A stretch of 64,000 nucleotides of DNA from Micrococcales bacterium 72-143 (GTDB taxonomy: Bacteria; Actinomycetota; Actinomycetes; Actinomycetales; Microbacteriaceae): assembly GCA_001898835.1 (NCBI GenBank), contig MKVM01000003.1, positions 124,001-188,000 of the forward strand. The letters are read 5' to 3'. The notes beneath the pieces are model-generated. The model worked only from the letters and a program-made list of their open reading frames with translations, ran no database searches and was not told the DNA's origin. This document shows, piece after piece, positions 45,296 to 53,450 of the stretch (within the stretch, counting starts at the first letter, position 1; every line of letters begins with the position of its first letter). Made by a program: the position numbers and the translations under genes.

Positions 45296-46633
45296 GTGGC
45301 TCACGCTCGAACAGCGCCCGTCCCACGGCTGCATCGCCGGGTAGTCGCCGCGCTCGCGTTCCTGGCCGCGGCGGCAGCCGGCGTCGGGATCCTCGCGGGG
45401 CCCGCCGGCAGCAGCTGGGCGGCCACCTCGGCCGACTACCCGTACACGCTCAAGGGCAACGTCCGCGCCGCCGGCGAGTCCGTCCCGGATGCGACGGTGC
45501 GTGTCACGGGTCAGGACGAGGAGGGCGCCGCCTTCGAGGAGGAGGCGACCACCGACAAGAACGGCGCGTGGTCGGTCGGAGTGCCCACCAAGGACGGTAC
45601 CTGGACGATCGAGCTCGTCGAGTCGAGCCTCCCGAGCGGTGTCGCCGTCCCCGACGGCTTCTCCTTCACCCAGGAGGCGACCTTCGGCGCGACGAGCACC
45701 GTCACCCGCAACTTCACCCTCGGCGCCGCCGAACGGCAGACGGTCGGCTTCTGGGACCAGTTCCTCTCCCGCGCCGTCAACGGCCTCAACTTCGGCCTCA
45801 TGCTCGCGCTCGCCGCGATCGGCCTCTCGCTCGTGTTCGGCACGACGGGCCTCTCGAACTTCGCCCACGGCGAGATGGTCACCTTCGGCGCGCTCATGGC
45901 GCTGCTGTTCACGACCGGCTTCGGGCTCTCGATCTGGGTCGCGATCCCGATCGCCGTCATCGCATCCGCGGGTCTCGGGCTCGCGATGGATGCCGGACTC
46001 TGGCGGCCGCTCCGGCGCAAGGGCCTCGGCACGGTCCAGCTGATGATCGTCTCGATCGGTCTCTCGCTGGCCCTGCGCTACGTGTACCAGATGTTCGTCG
46101 GGGGTCGCACCGAGCAGCTGCCGGGCGCGGTCGCCGAGGTCATCCCGGGGCTCGGGCCGATCCGCCTCACGGTCACCGACCTCATCAGCATGGGCGTCTC
46201 GATCGTCGTCATCGTCGCCTTCGCCTGGTGGCTCATGCGCACCCGCATCGGCCGCGCCACGCGCGCCGTCTCCGACAACCCCTCGCTCGCCGCCGCGAGC
46301 GGCATCGACGTGGACGGCGTGGTGCGGGTCGTTTGGGTCGTCGCCGCCGCGCTCGCGGGCCTCTCGGGCGTGCTGTGGGCCTACTTCCGGCCCGGCATCA
46401 AGTGGGACATGGGCACGAGCATCCTGCTGCTGATCTTCGCGGCGGTCACGCTCGGCGGTCTCGGCACCGCCTTCGGCGCCCTCGTCGGCTCCATCATCGT
46501 GGGCCTCCTCGTCGAGCTGTCGACGCTGTGGATCCCGTCCGACCTCAAGTACGTGGGTGCGCTCGTCGTGCTCATCGTCATCCTGCTGTTCCGTCCCCAG
46601 GGCATCCTCGGGCGCCGAGAGAGAATCGGGTAG
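45296..46633 (+). CDS. Branched-chain amino acid-type ABC permease (LivH) with fused secreted beta-domain
   Basis: 445 residues from GTG 45296 with TTGGAGG upstream. Unusual layout: a signal-peptide-like segment (1-43, ...AGPAGSSWA), then a ~100-residue beta-sandwich (YPYTLKGNVRAAGESVPDAT ... NGAWSVGVPTKDGTWTIELV) of the carboxypeptidase-regulatory/CNA-B kind, then the LivH permease from about residue 150 (FLSRAVNGLNFGLMLALAAI; GLSNFAHGEMVTFGA; RAVSDNPSLAAASGI; LFRPQGILGRRERIG). LivH homologues normally lack the first 150 residues. First gene of livHMGF; substrate may be amino acids, amides or urea. Confidence 0.9.
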   Translation: MAHARTAPVPRLHRRVVAALAFLAAAAAGVGILAGPAGSSWAATSADYPYTLKGNVRAAGESVPDATVRVTGQDEEGAAFEEEATTDKNGAWSVGVPTKDGTWTIELVESSLPSGVAVPDGFSFTQEATFGATSTVTRNFTLGAAERQTVGFWDQFLSRAVNGLNFGLMLALAAIGLSLVFGTTGLSNFAHGEMVTFGALMALLFTTGFGLSIWVAIPIAVIASAGLGLAMDAGLWRPLRRKGLGTVQLMIVSIGLSLALRYVYQMFVGGRTEQLPGAVAEVIPGLGPIRLTVTDLISMGVSIVVIVAFAWWLMRTRIGRATRAVSDNPSLAAASGIDVDGVVRVVWVVAAALAGLSGVLWAYFRPGIKWDMGTSILLLIFAAVTLGGLGTAFGALVGSIIVGLLVELSTLWIPSDLKYVGALVVLIVILLFRPQGILGRRERIG

Positions 46634-46638
46634 TCGCG

Positions 46639-47619
46639 ATGAACTTCCTGCAGATCATCTCCAACACGCTCGCGCAGATCCTCGCGCCCGCGACCCTCGG
46701 GTACGTGCTCGCGGCCATCGGCCTGTCCGTGCACTTCGGCTTCGCCGGACTGCTCAACATGGGCGTCGCCGGCTTCATGGCGATCGGCGCCTACGGCTTC
46801 GCGATCTCGATCCTCACCTTCGGGCTGCCGTGGCCGCTCGCGGCGCTCATCGGCCTCGCCGCGGCCGTCGTGTTCGCGCTCATCATGGGCATCCCGACGC
46901 TGCGCCTGCGCGGCGACTACCTCGCGATCGTGACGATCGCGGCGGCCGAGGTGCTGCGCCTGCTGTTCCTCACCTCCACCTTCCGCCCCGTGACCGGCTC
47001 GGCAGACGGCCTCTCCGGGTTCCAGGCGGGGTTCCGCGCCAGCAACCCGCTGCCGCCCGGCAAGTGGGGCTGGGGTCCGTGGACCTACCAGTCCGACCAG
47101 TGGTGGGTCATCATCGTGGGCGTCATCACGATCGCGATCGCCGTGCTGCTCGTCTGGGCGCTCATGCGCAGTCCGTGGGGCCGCGTCATCCGCGGCATCC
47201 GCGAGGACGAGGATGCGGTCGGCTCGCTCGGCAAGAACGTCTTCGCCTTCAAGATGCAGGCGCTCGTCGTGGGCGGCATCATCATCGCTGCGGGCGGCAT
47301 CATCACGGCGATGGGCACCAACGTGAACCCCAACGTCTACGTCACCTCGCAGACGTTCTACGTGTGGACGGCGCTGCTGCTCGGCGGCGCCGCCACGATC
47401 TTCGGCCCGGTACTCGGCGCCGTGCTGTTCTGGATGGTGCGGGCGTTCCTCTCGAACCTGCTGCCCGCCCTCGTCTCGATCGGCTGGCTGCCGTTCCTCA
47501 CCCCGGAGCAGAGCCAGATGCTCGTGTTCGTGCTCGTGGGCGCCGCGCTCATGCTGCTCGTCATCTTCCGGCCTCAGGGCATCCTCGGGAGCAAGAAGGA
47601 GCTGACCTTTGTCCGCTGA
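46639..47619 (+). CDS. Branched-chain amino acid-type ABC permease (LivM)
   Basis: 326 residues from ATG 46639, five bases after the LivH stop. Around nine membrane helices; LivM signatures SVHFGFAGLLNMGVAGFMAIGAY, PTLRLRGDYLAIVTIAAAE, RGIREDEDAVGSLGKN and LFIV-like end VIFRPQGILGSKKEL. The last 11 bases overlap the TTG start of the ATPase gene. Confidence 0.93.
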   Translation: MNFLQIISNTLAQILAPATLGYVLAAIGLSVHFGFAGLLNMGVAGFMAIGAYGFAISILTFGLPWPLAALIGLAAAVVFALIMGIPTLRLRGDYLAIVTIAAAEVLRLLFLTSTFRPVTGSADGLSGFQAGFRASNPLPPGKWGWGPWTYQSDQWWVIIVGVITIAIAVLLVWALMRSPWGRVIRGIREDEDAVGSLGKNVFAFKMQALVVGGIIIAAGGIITAMGTNVNPNVYVTSQTFYVWTALLLGGAATIFGPVLGAVLFWMVRAFLSNLLPALVSIGWLPFLTPEQSQMLVFVLVGAALMLLVIFRPQGILGSKKELTFVR

Positions 47620-48592
47620 CGTCGCGCCCCCCGCACCGCGCCCCAAGTCGACCGGCCTGCACACGGGCGAGATCCGCCCGGGTGTCGCCAAGGTCGACCC
47701 GATCATCGTCGTCGACGGCGTCCGCCGGGTCTTCGGCGGCCTCACCGCCGTGGACGTCGACCACCTCGAGATCCCGCGCAACGCCATCACGGCGCTCATC
47801 GGGCCGAACGGGGCGGGCAAGACCACCCTGTTCAACCTGCTCACCGGATTCGACAAGCCGAACGCCGGCACCTGGTCGTTCGACGGGCGCTCGCTCGCCG
47901 GCATCCCCGCCTACAAGACGGCCCGCATGGGGCAGGTGCGCACCTTCCAGCTCACCAAGTCCCTCGGCCTGCTGACGGTGCTCGAGAACATGAAGCTCGG
48001 GGCGCCGAAGCAGGCGGGCGAGCGCATCGGGGCGAGCATCCTGCCGTTCCTGTGGCGCAAGCAGGAGGCCGAGATCGAGGTGAAGGCGCGCGAGCTGCTC
48101 GCCCGCTTCAAGCTCGACACCAAGGAGAAGGACTTCGCCGCGTCGCTCTCCGGCGGTCAGCGCAAGCTGCTCGAGATGGCGCGCGCCCTCATGAGCGACC
48201 CGACGCTCGTCATGCTCGATGAGCCGATGGCGGGCGTCAATCCTGCCCTCACGCAGTCGCTGCTCGACCACATCCTCGACCTCAAGGACCTCGGCATGAC
48301 GGTCGTGTTCGTGGAGCACGACATGCACATGGTGCGCCACATCGCCGACTGGGTCGTCGTCATGGCGGAGGGGCGCATCGTCGCCGAGGGGCCGCCCGAC
48401 ACGGTCATGCGCGAGCAGGCCGTCATCGACGCCTACCTCGGCGCCCACCAGGACGTCGACCTCGGCGTCGTCACTGGCCGCGTCGCGGGCGAGCTCACCC
48501 CGGAGGGCGAGGCCCTCGCCGAGGAGGCCCGCGAGATCGACGCGGCGATCGAGGCGGATGCCGCCGCGACCGAGACGGAGGACGGCAAGTGA
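47609..48592 (+). CDS. Branched-chain amino acid-type ABC ATPase (LivG)
   Basis: 327 residues from TTG 47609 with GAAGGAG upstream. Walker A GPNGAGKTT near residue 68, signature LSGGQRKLLEMARALMSDP, Walker B TLVMLDEPMAGVNP, and the LivG-type H-loop VFVEHDMHMVRHIADWVVVM. An N-terminal extension of ~30 residues and an acidic C-terminal tail are longer than usual. Its stop overlaps livF as GTGA. Confidence 0.94.
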   Translation: MSADVAPPAPRPKSTGLHTGEIRPGVAKVDPIIVVDGVRRVFGGLTAVDVDHLEIPRNAITALIGPNGAGKTTLFNLLTGFDKPNAGTWSFDGRSLAGIPAYKTARMGQVRTFQLTKSLGLLTVLENMKLGAPKQAGERIGASILPFLWRKQEAEIEVKARELLARFKLDTKEKDFAASLSGGQRKLLEMARALMSDPTLVMLDEPMAGVNPALTQSLLDHILDLKDLGMTVVFVEHDMHMVRHIADWVVVMAEGRIVAEGPPDTVMREQAVIDAYLGAHQDVDLGVVTGRVAGELTPEGEALAEEAREIDAAIEADAAATETEDGK

Positions 48593-49356
48593 GCGATCCG
48601 AGCACCGGCGGCGCGACCGTCGCGACCGCGGCATCCGTGCCGAACGTCGTCGAGCTGACCGACGTGGTCGCCGGCTACCTGCCGGGCGTCAACATCCTCA
48701 ACGGCGCGAGCCTCACGGCCGCCAAGGGCGAGCTCATCGGCATCATCGGGCCGAACGGAGCCGGCAAGTCGACGATGCTCAAGGCCATCTTCGGCCAGGT
48801 GAAGATCCGCTCGGGCTCGGTCGTGCTCAACGGCGAGGACATCACGGGCCTCCGCGCCAACAAGCTCGTCGCCAAGGGCGTGGGCTTCGTGCCGCAGACC
48901 AACAACGTGTTCCCGAGCCTGACCATCGCCGAGAACCTGCAGATGGGCGCCTACCAGCGGCCGAAGGCGGTCGCCGAGCGCGTCGACTTCGTGACCTCCG
49001 TCTTCCCCGACCTCGGACGGCGCCTGCAGCAGCGCGCGGGCTCCCTCTCGGGCGGTGAGCGGCAGATGGTGGCGATGGGCCGCGCGCTCATGATGGATCC
49101 GCACGTGCTGCTGCTCGACGAGCCCTCGGCGGGTCTGTCGCCCTCGCGTCAGGACGAGGCGTTCCTGCGGGTCTCGGAGATCAACAAGGCCGGTGTGACC
49201 ACGATCATGGTCGAGCAGAACGCGCGCCGCTGCCTGCAGATCTGCGACCGCGGCTACGTGCTCGACCAGGGGCGCGACGCCTACACGGGCACCGGCCGCG
49301 AGCTGCTCAACGACCCGAAGGTGATCGGCCTCTACCTCGGCACCCTCGGCGCCTGA
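48589..49356 (+). CDS. Branched-chain amino acid-type ABC ATPase (LivF)
   Basis: 255 residues from GTG 48589. Walker A GPNGAGKST near 58-66, signature LSGGERQMVAMGRALMMDP, Walker B VLLLDEPSAGLSP, H-loop IMVEQNARRCLQICDRGYVLDQG. Last gene of livHMGF; the binding proteins are encoded separately on the other strand at 50631-51980 and 52135-53397. Confidence 0.94.
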   Translation: MSDPSTGGATVATAASVPNVVELTDVVAGYLPGVNILNGASLTAAKGELIGIIGPNGAGKSTMLKAIFGQVKIRSGSVVLNGEDITGLRANKLVAKGVGFVPQTNNVFPSLTIAENLQMGAYQRPKAVAERVDFVTSVFPDLGRRLQQRAGSLSGGERQMVAMGRALMMDPHVLLLDEPSAGLSPSRQDEAFLRVSEINKAGVTTIMVEQNARRCLQICDRGYVLDQGRDAYTGTGRELLNDPKVIGLYLGTLGA

Positions 49357-49377
49357 GCGCCGCGCACTGTCGCGTCG

Positions 49378-49430
49378 AGTGGGCGCGAACGGCTGCCTCC
49401 ACCGCGCGAAGGCGGCCGTCTGCGCCCACT
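49378..49430. repeat. Left 53-bp hairpin repeat of the second DUF559 cassette
   Basis: Outer arms AGTGGGCGC (49378-49386) and GCGCCCACT (49422-49430); inner arms ACGGCTGCC (49389-49397) and GGCGGCCGT (49411-49419) pair with one wobble. A related repeat in inverse orientation, with the same length, begins at the gene's stop codon. Confidence 0.75.
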
Positions 49431-49536
49431 GACGCACCCGTCGCATCCGCTCCTGCACAGGATCATGGACGCCCGGGGATGCCAGGATGCCGGGGCGGCA
49501 GGTCGGCGGGATGCGGTCGGGTGGTGGGGTGGGTGG

Positions 49537-50511
49537 ATGCCCATGTCGCCCCAGCCCCTCCCGCCCGGGTTGGGCGAGTCGTTCAGCGTGGGCGAGGCGC
49601 ATGTCAAGGGGGTCACTCGGTCGCGGACGCGCGCCCGCGACCTGGAGGCTCCCTTCCACGGCGTGCGCCGCCGGGCGGGCGCGGAGATCGCCCTCTCGGA
49701 GGCGCCCCTCGCGCGCGACCGCGCGACGCGCGAACGGGTGCTGCGCGACGCCCGTGCGCTCGCGCAGGTGATGCCGTCGCACGCCTTCTTCACCGGACGC
49801 ACAGCCGCCGTTCTTCTCGGGCTGCCGCTGGATGCGGGAGATGCCCTCGACGTAGGGACCTTCCTCCCGCAGCGCGGCGTGCGCCGCCCCGGGGTCCACG
49901 GTCGGCGCCTCACGCCGGGGTATGCGAGCGTCCGCTTCGAGGACGGGATCCGGATGTCGAGTCCCGCTTCCACGTGGGCGATGCTCGGCGGAGAGCTCGA
50001 CGAGCGCGAGCTCGTGCGGCTCGGCGATGCGATCGTGCGCATCCCCCGCGATCGATCCGGCGCGCATCGCCCGGAACTGCAGCTCGCAACACCCGGGGAG
50101 TTGCGGGCGGCGCTCGACGCGGGGCGGCGTGCGGGTGCCGAGCGGCTTCGCGGGGCGCTCACGCGCATCCGGGTGGGCAGCATGTCCCCGCTCGAGACGG
50201 ATGCGCGCCTCGAGGTGGCCGACGCGGGGCTCCCGGAACCTGAACTCGACGTGGAGATCCGTGCCGCCCGATCCGGCCGCCTGCTGGGCATCGCGGATGC
50301 CCGATTCCCCGAGTATCGCGTGCTGCTCGAGGTCGAAGGCGACCACCACCGCACCGACCGCCGCCAGTGGGCGCGCGACATCGAGAAGCACGCCGCCTAC
50401 GCTGCCGAGGGCTACGAGACGGTGCGGGTCACGGGCGTGCAGGTGCGCGAGTGCCCTGCGCAGGCCATCGCCCTCATCCGCGCCGCCCTGCTACGTGGCG
50501 GGTGGTGTTGA
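49537..50511 (+). CDS. DUF559/AbiEi-related nuclease-fold protein
   Basis: 324 residues from ATG 49537; an upstream ATG at 49465 exists but its added text is low-complexity. The N-terminal half (AHVKGVTRSRTRARDLEAPF; RALAQVMPSHAFFTGRTAAV) matches the transcriptional-regulator-like half of AbiEi/DUF559 proteins. The C-terminal half (RLLGIADARFPEYRVLLEVE then GDHHRTDRRQWARDIEKHAA) shows the D-E-V-E-G-D-x-H core of DUF559 restriction-like folds. Stop overlaps the start of the right repeat. Activity unknown; paired 53-bp hairpins on both sides suggest a small mobile or selfish cassette. Confidence 0.72.
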   Translation: MPMSPQPLPPGLGESFSVGEAHVKGVTRSRTRARDLEAPFHGVRRRAGAEIALSEAPLARDRATRERVLRDARALAQVMPSHAFFTGRTAAVLLGLPLDAGDALDVGTFLPQRGVRRPGVHGRRLTPGYASVRFEDGIRMSSPASTWAMLGGELDERELVRLGDAIVRIPRDRSGAHRPELQLATPGELRAALDAGRRAGAERLRGALTRIRVGSMSPLETDARLEVADAGLPEPELDVEIRAARSGRLLGIADARFPEYRVLLEVEGDHHRTDRRQWARDIEKHAAYAAEGYETVRVTGVQVRECPAQAIALIRAALLRGGWC

Positions 50512-50563
50512 GTGGGCGCATATGGTCGCTTCGCCAGCGCCGTGACAGCCCTCCGCGCCCACT
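50511..50563. repeat. Right 53-bp hairpin repeat of the second DUF559 cassette
   Basis: Arms AGTGGGCGC (50511-50519) and GCGCCCACT (50555-50563), same as the left copy. Its interior resembles the reverse complement of the left interior (GG-x-CGC, TTCGC, CAGCC in the same order), so the copies flank the gene as inverted repeats. Confidence 0.72.
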
Positions 50564-50584
50564 GGAGCGCGCATGACGCAGCGA

Positions 50585-50614
50585 AGCGGCCCCGGTCCGA
50601 AGACCGGGGCCGCT
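50585..50614 (-). terminator. Strong hairpin terminator of the liv-type binding-protein gene
   Basis: Stem AGCGGCCCCGGTC / GACCGGGGCCGCT (13 bp) with loop CGAA, 16 bases after the stop on the minus strand. Confidence 0.75.
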
Positions 50615-50630
50615 CGCGTGAAGGGATGCG

Positions 50631-51980
50631 TCAGCCGACGTTCAGGAACGAGTAGTTGTTGTCCTTGCCGTACTGGAAGACACCGATCGACGCCTCGGTC
50701 GGGTCGCCGACCTCGTTGAACGTGATCGGGCCGGACACGCCGTCGTAGTCGGCGACGCCGCCTCCGATGATGATGTCCGCGCACTCCGCGTAGCTGGTGC
50801 ACTTCGTGCCGTTGCCCTTGCCGCCCGACACCTGCTGGAGGTGCGCAGCGACATCCGGTCCGGCCGTCGAGCCCGCCTCGAGGGCGGCGAGGGCCAGCAG
50901 GATGACCGCGTCATACGACTCGGGGGCGTAGGTGAAGTCCTTCAGCTCCGCCTGGCCCTTGCCGGTGACGTAGGCCTGGAGGTCGTTGCGGAAGCCCTCG
51001 ATGGTGGCCGGGTCGACCGCCGGGTAGGTTCCCTTGGCGCCCTCGAGCGTGCCCGCGTCGAACTCGTCACCGAAGTTGGCCAGGTTGCCGTCGACGAAGT
51101 ACATCTTGTCGGCCGGGAACTTGGCGCCCACGAGCTCGGGGATGATCGTCTTGACCTCCTCGAAGGTGATCAGCGCGATCGCGTCGGGGTCGGCCGCCAG
51201 CACGTCCTCCACCTGCGACGAGAAGTTCGTGTCGCCGGTGTTGTAGAGCGCCGCCGAGACGACCTCTCCACCCGCGGACTCGAACGCCTGCTTCGCGAAG
51301 CACGCGAGGCCGGTGCCGTAGGAGTCGTTGAGGATGATCATGCCGAGGGTCTCGTTGCCGTCGCCCGCGATCAGGTTGCCGAGCACCTCGCCCTGGAGGA
51401 CATCCGAGGGGGCGGTGCGCCAGTAGAGCCCGTTGTCCTTGTAGCCGGTGAAGGCCGCGGAGGTGTTGGCGGGCGAGAACTGGATGGCGTCGGCCGCGAT
51501 CACCTGGTCGATGAACTGCAGCGAGGTGCCGGAGGACGCGGCGCCGATGATGGCGGTCGCACCCTCGCCGAGGACGCGCGGGATCTCGGTCTCGTAGGCC
51601 TTGTTGTCGGTGTCACCGGAGTCGCCCTGGATGAGGTCGATGGTGATGCCCTTGTTGGCGTCGTTGACGACCTGCGCCGCGTACTCGGTGCCGGCGATCT
51701 CGGGCGGTCCGAGGAACGCCAGGTTGCCGGTGACGGGCAGCGCCGTACCGATCTTGTACGTCAGGCCCTGCGCCGGGCCGGTCGACGACGACGAGTACTC
51801 GGGCGTGTACGAGGCGGGCGCAGCCGCGTCGCAGTCGACCGGGAACTCGAACGCGCTCCCACCCGACTCGCCGTCGCTCGGGGTGCCGGTCGAACAACCG
51901 ACGAGGACGAGGGCGCTCGCGCCGGCCATGGCGATGCCGCCGATGACCTTCGCACGCCGTGAACGTGTGAAGACGCTCAT
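50631..51980 (-). CDS. LivK-type ABC substrate-binding lipoprotein
   Basis: 449 residues from ATG 51980 with AAGGAG upstream. Lipobox VLVGC gives Cys29. A Periplasmic_binding_6 fold follows: YKIGTALPVTGNLAFLGPPE, IIGAASSGTSLQFIDQVI, MIILNDSYGTGLACFAKQAF and YAPESYDAVILLALAAL. It would deliver substrate to the livHMGF transporter 1.3 kb away on the opposite strand. An AT-rich upstream region with two nested inverted repeats precedes it. Confidence 0.92.
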   Translation of the reverse strand: MSVFTRSRRAKVIGGIAMAGASALVLVGCSTGTPSDGESGGSAFEFPVDCDAAAPASYTPEYSSSSTGPAQGLTYKIGTALPVTGNLAFLGPPEIAGTEYAAQVVNDANKGITIDLIQGDSGDTDNKAYETEIPRVLGEGATAIIGAASSGTSLQFIDQVIAADAIQFSPANTSAAFTGYKDNGLYWRTAPSDVLQGEVLGNLIAGDGNETLGMIILNDSYGTGLACFAKQAFESAGGEVVSAALYNTGDTNFSSQVEDVLAADPDAIALITFEEVKTIIPELVGAKFPADKMYFVDGNLANFGDEFDAGTLEGAKGTYPAVDPATIEGFRNDLQAYVTGKGQAELKDFTYAPESYDAVILLALAALEAGSTAGPDVAAHLQQVSGGKGNGTKCTSYAECADIIIGGGVADYDGVSGPITFNEVGDPTEASIGVFQYGKDNNYSFLNVG

Positions 51981-52060
51981 TGTGCTCCTTGCTTGGGGTA
52001 AGTCCATGGGACGACACCGCCGCCCCCGGTTGCTCCAACCTAACCGCCTGTGTGTATCCC

Positions 52061-52107
52061 GAGTGTTGCGATGTGTTAACACTCTGTAACGCCACCGAAT
52101 CGTTACA
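52061..52107. promoter_or_regulatory. Two inverted repeats upstream of the liv-type binding-protein gene
   Basis: GTGTTAACAC (52073-52082) lies within GAGTGTT-N10-AACACTC (52061-52084). TGTAACG-N9-CGTTACA (52085-52107) directly adjoins it. The region is the most AT-rich around, as expected of a promoter. On the minus strand TTAACA, 17 bases and TACACA give a possible promoter. Regulator unknown. Confidence 0.5.
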
Positions 52108-52134
52108 ATTCGCGGCCGTCGACGACGGAATCCG

Positions 52135-53397
52135 TCACCCGGAGAAGGCTCCGCTCGTGGCGTACTTGTTCTCGGCGGTGTAGGCGAACAGCGTGTAGGT
52201 CGCGAGGGTCGGGTCGCCCGCCTCATCGAGCCGCAGCGGCCCCACGATGCCCTCGTAGGCGATGTCGGGCTCGGTGCTCAGCACGTCGGCGCACTCGCCG
52301 AAGCTCGTGCAGCGGATGCCCTCGCGCGTCGCGCCCACGAGCTGCCGCGCGAGGGAGCGCCCCCCGTCGTCACCCGCGAGGATCGCGGCGAGCGCGGCGA
52401 TGACGGTGGCGTCGTAGGCCTCCGCCGCGTAGCGCACCTCGCCGAGCCCCGGGTCCTCGGCCTTGAGCTTGGCGATGAACGCCGCGTCCGGCTGGATGCC
52501 CTCGAGGATGCCGTTGGCGCCGGTGAGCGTGCCGGCCGGAAGCGCCTGCGAGTAGTCGGCGAGGTTCTGGCTCGTGAGCCACAGCTTGGCGCCGCCGTAG
52601 CCGGCCTGCGCGAGCGCCGTGATGAGCGCCTTCGTGACGTCGCCGTTGTCGGGGGTGGCGAGCACGACGGCATCCGGCTTGGCCTTCGTGACCTTCGTCA
52701 CGGCCGCGGCGACCCCGGACGCGTTCTTCACGGTCGCGGTGGCCGTGAGCTCGGCGTCGTGGTCGGCGAGCGACGCCTCGAGCGGCTCCGTGATCGAGGC
52801 GGACACCTCGTCGGCGCCCACGACGAGCGCGACCTCGTGCGCGCCCTTCTCGGGCAGCAGCTCGCCGAGCACGACGCCCTGGTGCGGGTAGGCGGGGATG
52901 GTGCGGGCGAAGAACCCGTCCGCACCCTCCCCCACGCCGGGGTAGGTGGCGGCGGGCGAGATGAGGGGGATGCCCGCCTCGATCGCCTTCGGCAGAAGGC
53001 GCTCGGCGAGCACCGAGGAGCTGGGGCCGATGATGACGTCCACCCCCTTCTCGACGAGCGCGGCGAGGGAGGCCTCCGCGGTCTCGGTGGTGGCGTCGCC
53101 GGAGTCGCGGTTGACGACCTCGACGGGCTGCCCGAGCACGCCGCCGGCGGCGTTGATGTCGCGGATGGCCGCGTTGACCCCCGCGACCTGGGCGGCCCCG
53201 AGGAAGGCGGTGGCGCCGGTGGTGGGGAAGAGGGTGCCGATGCGCAGCACCCCGTCGCCGCTCGGCGCGAGGGTCTCGGTCGGGGTCGGGGTGGGGGTCG
53301 GCATGGGTGCGGCGGTGCAGCCGCCCAGGGCGAGCACGAGCGCGGATGCCGCGACGAGCACGACGGGGCGACGGCGGGGCGGCAGGGCGCGCGGCAT
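52135..53397 (-). CDS. Second LivK-type ABC substrate-binding lipoprotein
   Basis: 420 residues from ATG 53397 with GGAGGAG upstream; a GTG or ATG further up would spoil the signal peptide. Lipobox LALGGC gives Cys27, followed by a Pro/Thr linker (PTPTPTPTETL). LRIGTLFPTTGATAFLGAAQ, IIGPSSSVLAERLLPKA, KPDAVVLATPDNGD and YAAEAYDATVIAALAAI are Periplasmic_binding_6 features. It is a diverged paralogue of the next gene downstream (both share IRCTSFGECADVL / TKCTSYAECADII near the C-terminus), so one transporter may use two receptors. Confidence 0.9.
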   Translation of the reverse strand: MPRALPPRRRPVVLVAASALVLALGGCTAAPMPTPTPTPTETLAPSGDGVLRIGTLFPTTGATAFLGAAQVAGVNAAIRDINAAGGVLGQPVEVVNRDSGDATTETAEASLAALVEKGVDVIIGPSSSVLAERLLPKAIEAGIPLISPAATYPGVGEGADGFFARTIPAYPHQGVVLGELLPEKGAHEVALVVGADEVSASITEPLEASLADHDAELTATATVKNASGVAAAVTKVTKAKPDAVVLATPDNGDVTKALITALAQAGYGGAKLWLTSQNLADYSQALPAGTLTGANGILEGIQPDAAFIAKLKAEDPGLGEVRYAAEAYDATVIAALAAILAGDDGGRSLARQLVGATREGIRCTSFGECADVLSTEPDIAYEGIVGPLRLDEAGDPTLATYTLFAYTAENKYATSGAFSG

Positions 53398-53450
53398 CCT
53401 GGATCTCCTCCTCGGGCCGGGGCCGGCCACGCGGCGACCCTACCGCGCGC

